Shown: positions 49,644 through 61,207, counted from the first letter of the stretch. The stretch: 64,000 nucleotides of DNA from Prevotella sp. (GCA_023662865.1 JAMPIK010000001.1:1-64000), one strand, 5' to 3'. Made by a program: numbers and translations. Notes: a model not told the origin generated them from the sequence alone.

Positions 49644-51395
49644 TTATTTCACACCGAGTTCGGCGAGAATTCTGTCTATTTTTGCTTCTGCCTCTTTCAC
49701 GCAGTTTTCGTAGTCGGCCGGGGATTTCATATCTCCGCGTACTTCAATGTAGAATTTGATTTTGGGTTCTGTGCCGGAGGGGCGGATTGAAATCTTGTCG
49801 CCTTTGTCGGTGAAGAACTGGAGCACATTGGAGGTAGTGGGGAAGTCAAGTTTTTCAACCTGTCCGGTTTTGAGGTTGGTGAAGTTGAGGTCCAGATAGT
49901 CTTTCTTTGCAGTTACGGGAACACCATCGAGAGTTTTGGGCGGATTAGCGCGGAACTGTTTCATCATTTCAACAATCTCTTCGGCGCCGCTCTTGCCCGG
50001 ACGCACTACGCTGACACCCCTTTCGCGAGAGAAGCCGTACTTGGCATAAATGTCAATGAGCATTTCGTAAAGGTTTTGGCCTTTGTCGGCAGCCCAAGCG
50101 GCGATTTCGCACATCAGGGAGATTGCGGAGACGGAATCTTTGTCGCGGCAGAATGTTTCGGCAAGGAAGCCGTAGCTCTCTTCGCCGCCACCGAGGTAGC
50201 GAGCTGTCTGCTCATGGTTGCGGATTACGTCGGCAATCCATTTGAAGCCGGTATAGCAGTCGAAGCACTTCACATTGTTGGCATCGGCAATACGCTTGAT
50301 ACTTTCGGTAGTGACGATTGTCTTGACACAGTATTCAGTGCCGTTGAGCAGACCAAGCTCTACATTGCGTGTAATCAGATAGTAGAGGAAAATCATCACA
50401 ATCTGGTTGCCGTTCACGAGCTGATAGTTGCCCTCTTTGTCGCGCACCACGAGGCCGATACGGTCAGCATCGGGGTCGGAAGCCACAACTACATCGGCAC
50501 CCGTTTCCTTTGCTTTGGCAATAGCCATGGCCATGGCCGATGCGTTCTCCGGGTTGGGAGAGTCAACAGTCGGGAAGTCGCCTGAAAGCACGTCCTGTTC
50601 CGGCACATGTATAATGTTAGTGAAGCCCCAGCGTTTCAGCGAGTCGAAGATAAGCATCTTGCCGGTGCCGTGAATCGGGGTATAGACAATCTTCATGTCG
50701 GCATGGCGCTTGATGGCATCGGGAGAGAGTGAGAGCTTATGTATGTCGGTGAGGAAGTCGTTGTCGATTTCTTTACCGATAATTGTAATCAACTCCTTGT
50801 TGGGGTTGAATTTGATTTGGTCTACCGATGTCACTTTGTTTACATATTCAATAGTCTTGACATCGTGGGGAGCAATCATCTGCGCACCGTCGCTCCAATA
50901 TGCCTTGTAGCCGTTGTATTCTTTGGGGTTGTGTGAGGCAGTCACCACCACACCGCTCTGGCAGCCGAGGTGGCGTATGCCGTAAGAGATTTCCGGGGTG
51001 GGGCGGCAGGCGTCAAACAGATATACCTTGATGCCGTTGGCGGAAAATATATCGGCGGCAAGTTCGGCGAATTTGCGAGAGTTATGGCGCACATCGTGGC
51101 CTATGCACACGCTGATTTGCGGCAGATCCTTGAAAGCATCGTTCAGGTAGTTGGCGAGGCCTTGGGTGGCAGCGCCCACAGTGTATATGTTCATGCGGTT
51201 GGTGCCGGCACCCATAATGCCGCGCAGACCGCCGGTGCCGAATTCAAGGTCTTTGTAGAATGCTTCAATGAGCGGAGTCTTGTCTTCGGCTTCGAGCATG
51301 GCCTTCACTTCGGCACGTGTTTCTTCATCGTATTCGGGACCGAGCCATTTTTCGGCTTTTGCAGTCACTTGTTTCAATAATTCATCGTTTTTCAT
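49644..51395 (-). CDS. Phosphoglucomutase/phosphomannomutase
   Basis: Interconverts hexose 1- and 6-phosphates, feeding glycogen and cell-wall sugar metabolism. The 583 residues place it with the long PgcA-type alpha-phosphohexomutases. The phosphoserine loop is TASHNPKEYNGYK (near 152-164), the metal loop DPDADRIG and the sugar-binding loop GGGEESYGF. The C-terminal phosphate-binding loop is SIRPSGTEPKIKFY. malQ lies just upstream on the same strand, which fits an alpha-glucan role. Confidence 0.95.
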   Translation of the reverse strand: MKNDELLKQVTAKAEKWLGPEYDEETRAEVKAMLEAEDKTPLIEAFYKDLEFGTGGLRGIMGAGTNRMNIYTVGAATQGLANYLNDAFKDLPQISVCIGHDVRHNSRKFAELAADIFSANGIKVYLFDACRPTPEISYGIRHLGCQSGVVVTASHNPKEYNGYKAYWSDGAQMIAPHDVKTIEYVNKVTSVDQIKFNPNKELITIIGKEIDNDFLTDIHKLSLSPDAIKRHADMKIVYTPIHGTGKMLIFDSLKRWGFTNIIHVPEQDVLSGDFPTVDSPNPENASAMAMAIAKAKETGADVVVASDPDADRIGLVVRDKEGNYQLVNGNQIVMIFLYYLITRNVELGLLNGTEYCVKTIVTTESIKRIADANNVKCFDCYTGFKWIADVIRNHEQTARYLGGGEESYGFLAETFCRDKDSVSAISLMCEIAAWAADKGQNLYEMLIDIYAKYGFSRERGVSVVRPGKSGAEEIVEMMKQFRANPPKTLDGVPVTAKKDYLDLNFTNLKTGQVEKLDFPTTSNVLQFFTDKGDKISIRPSGTEPKIKFYIEVRGDMKSPADYENCVKEAEAKIDRILAELGVK

Positions 51396-51514
51396 ATCCG
51401 GTACGGGTTATATTTTGTTTATTAATCTACACCTCAATTTCAGTTGGAGGGGTTCAGAATTGAACATTCAACTCTGAACCCTCATTAAGTTAACACACAA
51501 ACGGGCTTACTTGT

Positions 51515-54196
51515 TTATCGCCCTGAATTTTTTACTTTCTGTACTATCGTGGTGTTGAAGTCTGTCTGTTTCAACAACTCTTCCACGGTGAGGTGCATGC
51601 GGTATTTCCAGTAGTGACGAGAGATGGCCGGGATGTTAATCTGCTCATCGGAGGGGTTCTCGCGTCGCAGAGAGCCGTCGGTGCTAAGCCAGTCTTGCAA
51701 GGGCAAGATACAAAGCATGGAGGGAGATTGGAGCTGCAAGTCTATGATGCGCGAGCAAATCCACGGCTCTGCATAGAAAGGGGCCTCGCCGTGTTCGCGG
51801 AGCACTTGATTGTAGAAGCGTTGAGCCATAGCCGGGTCGCTCTCCCACCAGCCGCGTATGCCGGGCATATCGTGGGTTGAGGAAGTACACACGCTATAAT
51901 ACGGATACGCCCATGTGTTTGCAAACTCCACTGTCGGATCCTTGGGCATACGTTGAATTTCAAGACTTAGTATCTGCAAATTGTGCATTACGGCCGGCAC
52001 ACAGTCGGGTATCATGCCCAAATCTTCGGCACAGCACAGCATCTTGGTGGAGTCTATGAGCGGAGGAAGTTTCCACATTGCTTTGCCATACCAGAAGTCG
52101 TTGTGACGGTGGTAAAAGAAATCGTTGTACAAGCGGTCGAAGCACCAACGTTCATAGTCGTTCAGACAGCGATATTGGTATGTGGACTGAGCGGCAATAC
52201 GCGGGTGCCAGTGTCCTTTCTGCTCCGGGTCTTCAATAAAAAGAACATTGTCAATCAGCCCCATAAGGCCGTTGCACAGTTGATTGTTGTCTTCATTCTC
52301 GGGTTGCAGAGCAAAGTATTCGGCCACTTTGCGCTGAGTGTTTACCAAGGGTAACAGTTCGTAGCGGTCCCCTCCGATATGGTTAAGGAATTTCTCCTTG
52401 GCCGTTGCCGTGTTTGAACCGAAGAAGTCGGTGAGCATCCATTCAAGAATGAGTGGTTTGGCTTGCACATCGGGATTAATACGGAAATCGAAATCGTTTA
52501 GCAGTTCATCGGCGGTGAAGGGGAGAGCCGGTTGGAAAGTGCCGAGCAGCCCGTGAAGTGCGTCCATGGGTATCTGCCAAATGCGGAAGAAGCCGAGTAC
52601 ATGGTCAATGCGGTAGGCATCGAAATATTCGCTCATCTTGGAGAAACGGGCCTTCCACCAGGCAAAGCCGTTGCGGCTCATTTCTTCCCAGTTATATGTC
52701 GGGAAGCCCCAGTTTTGTCCCATTATCGAGAAGTCATCGGGGGGAGCACCGGCCTGGCTCTCCATATAAAACAAGTTGGGATATACCCATGCATCAACGC
52801 TGGTGCGGGAAATGCCGATTGGAATGTCGCCTTTTAGCACCACTCCCTTCTGGTGAGCATAATCGCGCACAGCGCGGAGCTGCTTGTCGAGGTGATACTG
52901 TAGGAAATAGACAAAACGCATTTCCGGCTCATATTCAGCCCAAAGCTTGTCAACCTTTTCAGGTGAATAAACTGCGTAATCCTCCCACTTGTCCATTTGG
53001 GGTGTGTGGTAAATATCGCGCAGAGTGCAGAATGCGGCATATGGGCGCAACCAGTATTCGTTCTTTTCGACAAACTCCTTGTAGGCACGCTCTTTAAGGG
53101 TAGATGCAGCTTTTTCGGCGAAGAGTTCGCGCATGAAGGCATTCTTGCCGTTGTTTACCTGCTCATAGTCTACGGAGTCAAGCTTGTTGAGTTCGCGGCC
53201 GAGGTTTTCGTAATACTGCTGACGCTCTTTGTTTTTAAGCTTGCCGACGGCCTGCAGACGCAGGTACATGGGGTGAAGGGCGAATGTAGAGTTGGCATTA
53301 TACGGGTATGAATCAGTCCAACTGCCCGTCATTGTGGTGTCGTTCACCGGGAGCAATTGGAGTACTTTCTGGCCGGTGAGCACGCACCAGTCTACCATCT
53401 TTTTCAGGTCAAGGAAATCGCCTACACCGAAATCGTCTTCCGAGCGGACGGAGAACACCGGGATGGCTGTACCGGCTCCCTTCCACGGAGTGCGAGGATT
53501 GACAAAGCGCATACCGGCTTCCACTACGGCCTCGCCTTTCGGATTTTCTTCTGCCGGGTCTAACACACGATTGTTGCGCATCTCCCAGGCAACAACCTCG
53601 CCGGTTGCTTCTTTTATAATAATGAATTTATATTCGCAGGGGAATGAGAGGCCGCACAGAGGGATGTTGGCCTCCCATTCCGGGAAGCGAGCATCGTTCA
53701 TGTGTATAGCCTGTTTTACGTTCCAATTGCCCAGGGTGTCACCCTCGCCGGCGATTGCCAAAATCTCATCGGGCATTACCATGGGAGCTTGTACACGCAC
53801 ATTGAGCATACCGGCTTCCACCTTCAGCGGCTGTGAGCGGAAAGGACGGTATAGCATGCCGTCTATGAATGCGCTCGAATAGTATGGCTTGTCGTACGGA
53901 CGGTCTTGCCAACGGTCATAAACCTCTGCGTGAGTAACCACTTCGCCGGCTTCAAAGCGGTGTGGCCCTCCCCATTCCAAACGCCACGGCCGGTTGGGTG
54001 ATTTTACTATATATCGGTAGGTAAATCCGGATTTCAGTTCGGGGATTTCCAGTTCCAACTGCCATGACTCGCCGCCGAGGTATGTGAGCTGAGGAGCGGC
54101 ATGGTCATCACCGGCGCCGAGTTCGGGAATGTCGCCGCTGATGTAGAGAGCTTCACCCCAGAAGGTGCGGTAATTGATATTGAACGTAATCTTCAT
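51515..54196 (-). CDS. malQ: 4-alpha-glucanotransferase, DPE2-type with two CBM20 modules
   Basis: GH77 enzyme that rearranges maltose and maltodextrins. From the ATG at 54196 the protein has 893 residues. Two N-terminal starch-binding CBM20 domains (about 1-95 and 120-225) precede the GH77 barrel. Catalytic residues are the Asp in YRIDHVLGFF (near 531), the Glu in CAEDLGM (near 724) and the Asp in STHDMPG (near 776). The long insert between the first two (about 590-720) is typical of plant DPE2 and Bacteroides homologues. An in-frame start at 54232 falls inside the -7 box (TACCTTTG, 54230-54237), supporting 54196. Confidence 0.95.
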   Translation of the reverse strand: MKITFNINYRTFWGEALYISGDIPELGAGDDHAAPQLTYLGGESWQLELEIPELKSGFTYRYIVKSPNRPWRLEWGGPHRFEAGEVVTHAEVYDRWQDRPYDKPYYSSAFIDGMLYRPFRSQPLKVEAGMLNVRVQAPMVMPDEILAIAGEGDTLGNWNVKQAIHMNDARFPEWEANIPLCGLSFPCEYKFIIIKEATGEVVAWEMRNNRVLDPAEENPKGEAVVEAGMRFVNPRTPWKGAGTAIPVFSVRSEDDFGVGDFLDLKKMVDWCVLTGQKVLQLLPVNDTTMTGSWTDSYPYNANSTFALHPMYLRLQAVGKLKNKERQQYYENLGRELNKLDSVDYEQVNNGKNAFMRELFAEKAASTLKERAYKEFVEKNEYWLRPYAAFCTLRDIYHTPQMDKWEDYAVYSPEKVDKLWAEYEPEMRFVYFLQYHLDKQLRAVRDYAHQKGVVLKGDIPIGISRTSVDAWVYPNLFYMESQAGAPPDDFSIMGQNWGFPTYNWEEMSRNGFAWWKARFSKMSEYFDAYRIDHVLGFFRIWQIPMDALHGLLGTFQPALPFTADELLNDFDFRINPDVQAKPLILEWMLTDFFGSNTATAKEKFLNHIGGDRYELLPLVNTQRKVAEYFALQPENEDNNQLCNGLMGLIDNVLFIEDPEQKGHWHPRIAAQSTYQYRCLNDYERWCFDRLYNDFFYHRHNDFWYGKAMWKLPPLIDSTKMLCCAEDLGMIPDCVPAVMHNLQILSLEIQRMPKDPTVEFANTWAYPYYSVCTSSTHDMPGIRGWWESDPAMAQRFYNQVLREHGEAPFYAEPWICSRIIDLQLQSPSMLCILPLQDWLSTDGSLRRENPSDEQINIPAISRHYWKYRMHLTVEELLKQTDFNTTIVQKVKNSGR

Positions 54197-54229
54197 GCGA
54201 TAATTGTGTGTTGTTTCTATCTTTGACTG

Positions 54230-54237
54230 CAAAGGTA
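54230..54237 (-). promoter_or_regulatory. -7 box of malQ
   Basis: TACCTTTG on the minus strand, with a predicted leader of about 29 bases. No TTTG is found 19-21 bases upstream, so the promoter is only partly supported. Confidence 0.5.
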
Positions 54238-54292
54238 GTGTTTTTTTGTCACATGGCTGATACGTTCAAATATGTTTTTTAACATATTTATC

Positions 54293-54856
54293 TCATTTTT
54301 TGCGTACGGAGAAGCCAAAATGGCCAAGATTGTTGCCAAGAGTGTAGTATTGGCCGTGTGAATAGGCTATAAGTCGGGCTTTTTCAAGGTCGAATTTGCC
54401 GGTGGCCGGGTCTATATATCTGTCATCGGCTCTCACTACGAGTACTCGCGCTATAAACATATCGTGGCTGCCGAGGCGCATGATTTCAGTTACGGCACAT
54501 TCAATGCTCAAAGGGCTTTCTTTCAAAGTGGGGCTGCTTACCAGCTCCCCGGGAATGGGGGTGAGCCCCGTAGCCTTAAACTTGTCAATATCACGACCGG
54601 ACTTTACTCCGCACCAGTCAGTAGCACGAGCCATCTCTTCGGTAGTGAGATTGATTGTAAACTCCATATTCCGCTCAATGAGGGCATGGCTGTGCCTTTC
54701 TTTTCTGACTGAGATATAACACATGGCCGGGTCGGTACATATAGTGCCCGTCCAAGCTACGGTGAGCAGATTCCAGTCTTGCGGTGAGCTGCCGCAGGTC
54801 ACTAACACCGCCGGCAGGGGATTGAGCATTGTGCCCGGTTTCCAAAGTACTTTCAT
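54293..54856 (-). CDS. Flavin reductase-like (FMN-binding split barrel) protein
   Basis: The 187 residues from the ATG at 54856 resemble the flavin-reductase-like domain: [21 protein letters not shown], then [21 protein letters not shown], and [19 protein letters not shown]. The start codon overlaps the stop codon of the aspartate carbamoyltransferase gene in an ATGA arrangement, so translation is probably coupled. Its substrate and any link to pyrimidine synthesis are unknown. Confidence 0.85.
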   Translation of the reverse strand: MKVLWKPGTMLNPLPAVLVTCGSSPQDWNLLTVAWTGTICTDPAMCYISVRKERHSHALIERNMEFTINLTTEEMARATDWCGVKSGRDIDKFKATGLTPIPGELVSSPTLKESPLSIECAVTEIMRLGSHDMFIARVLVVRADDRYIDPATGKFDLEKARLIAYSHGQYYTLGNNLGHFGFSVRKK

Positions 54857-55947
54857 TCCGTGGGAAGGTCGTGTTCGCAGTAGACGCAACGCAAAGTGCC
54901 GTCGGCATTGATGAAACGTTGCGGCATGGGGTCGGAGTTGGTGATGCACTTGGGGTTGTCGCATTTCTGCCCCGGGAAGGCCGGCTCTGCATGTTCAATG
55001 GGCTTTGAGGCTTCTTCTTTTTGCGGAAGAGGGTTGCCGTCGGGGTCAATACCGAGGCATTTGCAAATCATGGCTTGTCGAGCGTACAGACCGTTCTTGG
55101 CCTGCCGGAAGTAGTAGGCATACGGGGTGTCGTCAACGTCCTGCGCTATTTCGTTCACGCGCGGCAGGGGGTGAAGCACACGCATTGCGGGGCGAGCGTT
55201 TTTGAGCATATCGGCTGTGAGAGTGTAAAGGTCTTTCACGCGCTCGTACTCGTCAAGGTCGGCAAAACGTTCGCGTTGCACACGTGTCATGTATAGAATG
55301 TCGGTTTCGTTGATGATTTCTTCGGAGAAATCTTCGGTTTCGGTGAACGGGATGTCGTGTTCCTTACAGAAAGTGATAAATTCGTCGGGCATTTTCAGTT
55401 CGCGGCAAGCCACAAAATTGAATTTTACGCGGAAATGGCTTAAAGCGTGGAGCAGGGAGTGCACTGTGCGGCCATATTTGAGGTCGCCCACCATAGTGAC
55501 GGTGATATCATCAAGCCGGCCTTGTGTCTTATATATTGAGTACAGGTCGAGCATTGTCTGCGAGGGGTGCTGGTGTGCACCGTCGCCGGCGTTGATTACC
55601 GGGGTGTCAGTCACTTCAACGGCCCTTTGTGCCGCTCCTTCAAGGTAATGGCGCATTATGATGAGATCTACATAGTTGCTCACCATTTTAATAGTGTCCT
55701 TGAGTGTCTCCCCTTTTGAGGTGGAGGTGGCGGCCGGGTCGGAGAAACCTATCACTCTGCCGCCGAGACGATTTACCGCTGTCTCAAAACTGAGACGCGT
55801 ACGAGTGGAGGGCTCGAAAAACAGAGTGGCTATCACCTTGCCGTCTAAAATTTTACGATTTGGGTTAGCCTCAAACTCGGAGGCGGTTTGCAGCAGTGCG
55901 AGGATTTCTTGCTTGCTGAGGTCGTTGATGGAGACAATATTGCTCAT
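54853..55947 (-). CDS. pyrB: Aspartate carbamoyltransferase fused to a PyrI-type zinc domain
   Basis: Catalyses the first committed step of pyrimidine synthesis. From the ATG at 55947 the protein has 364 residues. The catalytic part (about 1-300) has [13 protein letters not shown] (PSTRTR at 46-51), [12 protein letters not shown] and HPLPRVNE (259-264). A linker of about 28 residues leads to a small domain with CDNPKCI and CVYC. This matches the CX4C/CX2C zinc site of the regulatory chain PyrI (Cys at 329, 334, 354 and 357). The PyrI nucleotide-binding allosteric domain is absent. The start is set by the promoter at 55966-55997; the upstream in-frame codons precede it. Confidence 0.93.
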   Translation of the reverse strand: MSNIVSINDLSKQEILALLQTASEFEANPNRKILDGKVIATLFFEPSTRTRLSFETAVNRLGGRVIGFSDPAATSTSKGETLKDTIKMVSNYVDLIIMRHYLEGAAQRAVEVTDTPVINAGDGAHQHPSQTMLDLYSIYKTQGRLDDITVTMVGDLKYGRTVHSLLHALSHFRVKFNFVACRELKMPDEFITFCKEHDIPFTETEDFSEEIINETDILYMTRVQRERFADLDEYERVKDLYTLTADMLKNARPAMRVLHPLPRVNEIAQDVDDTPYAYYFRQAKNGLYARQAMICKCLGIDPDGNPLPQKEEASKPIEHAEPAFPGQKCDNPKCITNSDPMPQRFINADGTLRCVYCEHDLPTE

Positions 55948-55965
55948 GGACAAAAATATTTTTCG

Positions 55966-55997
55966 CAAAGTTAATAATTTTATGCAAGAATGGCAAA
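55966..55997 (-). promoter_or_regulatory. pyrB promoter
   Basis: On the minus strand, TTTG (55994-55997), a 20-base spacer and TAACTTTG (55966-55973). The predicted leader is about 14 bases, which leaves no room for attenuation by a pyrimidine-sensing leader. Confidence 0.8.
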
Positions 55998-56051
55998 TTT
56001 TTAAATGACTGTATGTCGTAAATATTTGGTAATCATACCGATGTAAAATAA

Positions 56052-57581
<1,530 letters not shown>

Positions 57582-57701
57582 TTCCGCCCTCGAATTCCCG
57601 ACAACAGCCGGAAGTTTTCTGTGCAATCCTGTTACAGCACAATGCGATTAATATAAGTAGGAAACAAGTAGGGTGTCCGATAGTACACTGATTTAGCATA
57701 T

Positions 57702-57736
57702 CCCCAAGCACACACGCACGGTGTGAGTGCTTGGGG
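57702..57736 (+). terminator. Hairpin downstream of guaB
   Basis: A 10-bp stem CCCCAAGCAC/GTGCTTGGGG (57702-57711 with 57727-57736) with an inner ACAC/GTGT pairing. It lies about 120 bases past guaB and has no T tract. It could be a late terminator or a repeat. Confidence 0.5.
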
Positions 57737-57843
57737 TAGTGTTAGAAAAAAAGAGCGGCATGCAAAGTACTTCAATTTACTGTGAATTGAGTAGTACTGT
57801 TTTCTGACCACAACAATAAACGATTGAAATAATCTTTTATCAT

Positions 57844-59247
57844 ATGAAGCTCCTCAAATATTCTCTTTCCCTCGCAGGATTGTTTTTTATATCGGCAATT
57901 ATCCCCGGCATTATATGCGTTTTGTCAGGTCTTAATGGAGTTTGGGTTTCGTCCGGCATATCTTTAGCAATTGTGTGCCTTCTCAAAGGAAAGATTGCCA
58001 AGAAGATTTTTGGACCGAATACAACGCATTATTCTTCGCCTGACATTGCTTGTTTTCTAATTGCCATATCTTTAATCTCAGGTGGTATCAAGGCCTATAC
58101 TTACTATCTTAACAAGGAGTCAATAGAAAGCTTTGGATTTACCCGTGAATCCACGAGGGAACAGGTATTCAATCAATTATTTGTACCGCTGCTTATTGCG
58201 TCATTACTTTTGTCCATAGTGTTAGGTATTGCAACGTATATTCGTGGTACACAAAAGAAGCATCAAGTACAAACGATTGAATCAAACGAAGATGTTATGT
58301 CATCTCATTTTAAACAGCAAAAAAAAGACTACGAAAATCATAGAGATGAGTTGAAATCAAAAAATAATTTGGATAGAGAGAATACTTTCGGTGATGATAT
58401 ATCAACCAATCCAATTAATGAATCAGATGAATCAGAGAATGTAAAAAATAGTGATACTTCAACTTCTCCAACTACAAAAAATTATAAAAAGTATATTTGG
58501 CCGGCTTTAGCAATTATTATAGTGATTGCCTTAGTCGTTTTCGGCATTTTCAAATTGTGCACATCCTGCGATAGTGCCGACGAATATCAAGACGATGATA
58601 TAAAAGAGTATATAGATAATAGTATAGGAGAATATCTATATGTAGACTCATATGGTAATATTCACGTTGACAAAAATTGTTCCGGAATACCATCTATAAG
58701 TGTTAATCGTATTGAATATGAAAAAGTAAGTAATGAAGATTTACAAAATTGCTGTCATATTTGCGTCAATGATAAAATATATAAGAAACTTAAGGAAACA
58801 TATAAAAATAAAGTCATTGAACAGCGCCTCAGCAATATTTATGATGTCCTCACCTTATACAATATTTCCAATTTACCGTCAAATCGGTTGGATTTCGGTG
58901 CCTGGATAGAGGCAGACCAAGATAATCTTCAGTATCTGTACAAAATACTATCTCTAATGCGTGTAAGCGAAATTGGCAGTGATATTACAACCTTTAAGTC
59001 ATGGCTATACTCTGATGATCAATCGCAAATAGAGATTTCAACATCGCTAAGGCGGTTATATGAAACCTGTGAGCGAGAGAATATACATGTCGACGATTTC
59101 AACGAATTCATAAAGAATATCCAATATAATGAAAGCGATATGCAATGGATATATAATAAACTCGTTGAGCTAAACTATGACGTGGAACCATATCAGCAAT
59201 ATCACGATGTGGTAACAGCTCTTGTTCCATATGAGACAATAGACTAA
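57844..59247 (+). CDS. Orphan membrane protein with a possible H-C-C-C metal site
   Basis: I do not recognise this 467-residue protein. Four hydrophobic spans occupy about 5-30, 33-50, 66-88 and 110-134. A charged Asn/Asp/Lys/Ser-rich stretch (135-213), a fifth span (about 216-238) and a soluble C-terminal part follow. Residues 274-307 hold His274, Cys279, Cys304 and Cys307 (IHVDKNC ... NCCHICV), a plausible small metal site. The remainder is helical. The gene is clearly more AT-rich than its neighbours and is bounded by hairpins, which suggests horizontal acquisition. Confidence 0.7.
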   Translation: MKLLKYSLSLAGLFFISAIIPGIICVLSGLNGVWVSSGISLAIVCLLKGKIAKKIFGPNTTHYSSPDIACFLIAISLISGGIKAYTYYLNKESIESFGFTRESTREQVFNQLFVPLLIASLLLSIVLGIATYIRGTQKKHQVQTIESNEDVMSSHFKQQKKDYENHRDELKSKNNLDRENTFGDDISTNPINESDESENVKNSDTSTSPTTKNYKKYIWPALAIIIVIALVVFGIFKLCTSCDSADEYQDDDIKEYIDNSIGEYLYVDSYGNIHVDKNCSGIPSISVNRIEYEKVSNEDLQNCCHICVNDKIYKKLKETYKNKVIEQRLSNIYDVLTLYNISNLPSNRLDFGAWIEADQDNLQYLYKILSLMRVSEIGSDITTFKSWLYSDDQSQIEISTSLRRLYETCERENIHVDDFNEFIKNIQYNESDMQWIYNKLVELNYDVEPYQQYHDVVTALVPYETID

Positions 59248-59260
59248 CCCCTATAAATAA

Positions 59261-59327
59261 GTGTCTGTTCAATTAAACTTTATGTGGCTGCGCTCAAAAT
59301 AAAGATTAATTTAAATTGAACAGACAC
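59261..59327. repeat. 67-bp inverted repeat downstream of the orphan membrane gene
   Basis: Exact 14-bp arms GTGTCTGTTCAATT (59261-59274) and the complement (59314-59327), with an inner CTTTAT/ATAAAG stem (59278-59283 with 59299-59304). It has the form of a small palindromic element. Confidence 0.65.
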
Positions 59328-59346
59328 AAAAGTGTAATAGAATTAT

Positions 59347-59387
59347 AACAAAGCTCTTCAAATTCATCTGAGGAGCTTTGTTTTTTT
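59347..59387 (+). terminator. Strong terminator after the orphan membrane gene
   Basis: A 14-bp stem with one wobble pair (59347-59360 with 59369-59382) and an 8-base loop, running into a T tract to 59387. Confidence 0.88.
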
Positions 59388-59482
59388 AAGGGGTAAAAAA
59401 ATAGTCACAGATAATCTTGCTGTAAGCGTGTAGCATACAAGCGTGCGGAGCTCGCTGACTTACTGTGCATGATTTGTGCTGC

Positions 59483-59881
59483 TTAGTAGCGCGATAGGGC
59501 GGTGGCTGCATACCCCGAGGCTGCAGCTTTCAGAGCTGGGTGGTATGGCAGTTGCCGCAATAGCCGAAAGGCCAGCATGTCAGCCTCCTCTTGTGTCTGA
59601 ACATCTGCCATGAGCTCCAACGCCTTCTGTTCGCTGACCTCTTCCGGAGGAAACAGATAAGCGGCCAACAGACGGCTTTCGCGAACCTTGCGGTCCGCCC
59701 ACAGCGCATCGGCAAGCGTCATGCCCGGCACCAGAGTACCGGCGATATGCGCCAACTGCGGCACATTAAGTCCGAAAATCACATTATAGCAATCCATGCC
59801 GGCAGCACGCAGCGTATCTGCCACTATGCCATTACGATAAGCCATAAATTGCCCTTTTATCTTCTTAACAGTCTCTTGCAT
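59483..59881 (-). CDS. Small helical protein resembling AlkD-type HEAT-repeat proteins
   Basis: A 132-residue helical protein. The segments NVPQLAHIAGTLVPGMTLAD, LWADRKVRESRLLAAYLFPP and EEADMLAFRLLRQLPYHPAL look like AlkD-type DNA-alkylation-repair HEAT repeats, in which a Trp and a downstream E/R-rich helix are typical. The protein is about half the length of AlkD, so it may be a divergent or reduced relative. Assignment is tentative. An internal ATG (MAYRNG, 59845) is an alternative start. Confidence 0.55.
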   Translation of the reverse strand: MQETVKKIKGQFMAYRNGIVADTLRAAGMDCYNVIFGLNVPQLAHIAGTLVPGMTLADALWADRKVRESRLLAAYLFPPEEVSEQKALELMADVQTQEEADMLAFRLLRQLPYHPALKAAASGYAATALSRY

Positions 59882-59959
59882 AACAACCGGATAGGTATAA
59901 TAAGCGGTCGCCGGACAAGCCGATGACCGCCTATTCTTATGTATTTGTGAGATAGGGTG

Positions 59960-61207
59960 TTAGTCTTCGAGTTTGTGGATTACGAGGCCGGAACGGAGTT
60001 TGGGTTCGAACCAGGTAGTCTTCGGAGGCATGATGTTGCCGGTGTCGGCGATGTTGATGAGCTGGTCCATTGTTACGGGATACAAGGCGAGAGCCATCTT
60101 CATTTCGCCGCTGTCTACACGACGCTGCAGCTCTTCAAGACCGCGGATACCGCCTACAAAGTCAATGCGCTTGTCGCTGCGGAGGTCTGTGATACCCAGA
60201 ATGTCGCGAAGAATGAGGTCGGAACTTACTGTAACGTCGAGTACGCCGATGGGGTCTTGGTCGTTATAAGTACCCTCTTTTGCAGTGAGTGAATACCATT
60301 CGCCGTCGAGGTAGAGAGCGAAGTTGTGCAATGCGTTGGGGTGGTAAATCTCTTTACCCTTCTTCTCAACGATGAAGTTTTCTTCTACCTTTGCAAGGAA
60401 CTCGGCGGGAGTCAGGCCGTTGAGGTCGCGAACTACGCGGTTGTAGTCGATAATCTTGAGGTGGCTTGCCGGGAATGCAACAGCCAGGAAGTAGTTATAC
60501 TCCTCGTCGCCCTTGTGGTTGGGGTTGTTCTTGGCCTTCTCTGCACCAACGAGAGCTGCGGCAGCGCTACGGTGGTGACCGTCAGCAATGTAGAGGTTGG
60601 GGATAGCTGCAAACTCCTCGGTAATCTTCTTGATAGTGTCTTCATCGTCAATTACCCAGAAAGTGTGGCCGAAGCCGTCGGGAGCTACGAAGTCGTATTC
60701 GGGTGTGCCGGCAGTAACCTTGTCGATGATTTCCTGCAGACCTTTGTTGTCGGGGAATGCGAAGAATACCGGCTCGATGTTGGCGTTGTTCACGCGAACA
60801 TGTTTCATGCGGTCTTCCTCTTTGTCGCGACGAGTAAGCTCGTGCTTCTTGATGCGGCCTTCCATATAATCGTCTACCCATGCGGCAACTACGAAGCCGT
60901 ACTGTGTGCGACCATCCATTGTCTGGGCGTAGATATAATATTTCTCCTTGTCGTCTTGTACAAGCCAGCCCTCTTTCTGGAACTTGTTGAAGTTCTCAAC
61001 AGCCTTTTCGTAAACGGCCGGGTCATGCTCGTCAAAGCCGGGAGCAAAGTCGATTTCAGGTTTGATGATATGGTAGAGGCTCTTGGGGTTACCCTCAGCT
61101 TCAGCGCGAGCTTCCTCAGAGTTGAGCACGTCGTAGGGGCGTGACACTACTTCTTCCACCATTGACTTGGGAGGACGTACTCCCTTGAAAGGTTTTACTT
61201 TTGCCAT
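59960..61207 (-). CDS. DUF1015-family protein
   Basis: The 415 residues from the ATG at 61207 (MAKVKPFKGVRPP) belong to the DUF1015 family by the N-terminal FKGVRPPKSMVEEVVSRPYD and the central LYIADGHHRSAAAAL. The DGHHR motif recalls the ParB/SerK-like fold, in which some members phosphorylate free serine, so a small-molecule kinase role is possible but unproven. The gene starts inside the purA 3' end: purA stops at 61239 and this start lies 31 bases later. Transcription with fur-purA is likely. Confidence 0.85.
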   Translation of the reverse strand: MAKVKPFKGVRPPKSMVEEVVSRPYDVLNSEEARAEAEGNPKSLYHIIKPEIDFAPGFDEHDPAVYEKAVENFNKFQKEGWLVQDDKEKYYIYAQTMDGRTQYGFVVAAWVDDYMEGRIKKHELTRRDKEEDRMKHVRVNNANIEPVFFAFPDNKGLQEIIDKVTAGTPEYDFVAPDGFGHTFWVIDDEDTIKKITEEFAAIPNLYIADGHHRSAAAALVGAEKAKNNPNHKGDEEYNYFLAVAFPASHLKIIDYNRVVRDLNGLTPAEFLAKVEENFIVEKKGKEIYHPNALHNFALYLDGEWYSLTAKEGTYNDQDPIGVLDVTVSSDLILRDILGITDLRSDKRIDFVGGIRGLEELQRRVDSGEMKMALALYPVTMDQLINIADTGNIMPPKTTWFEPKLRSGLVIHKLED

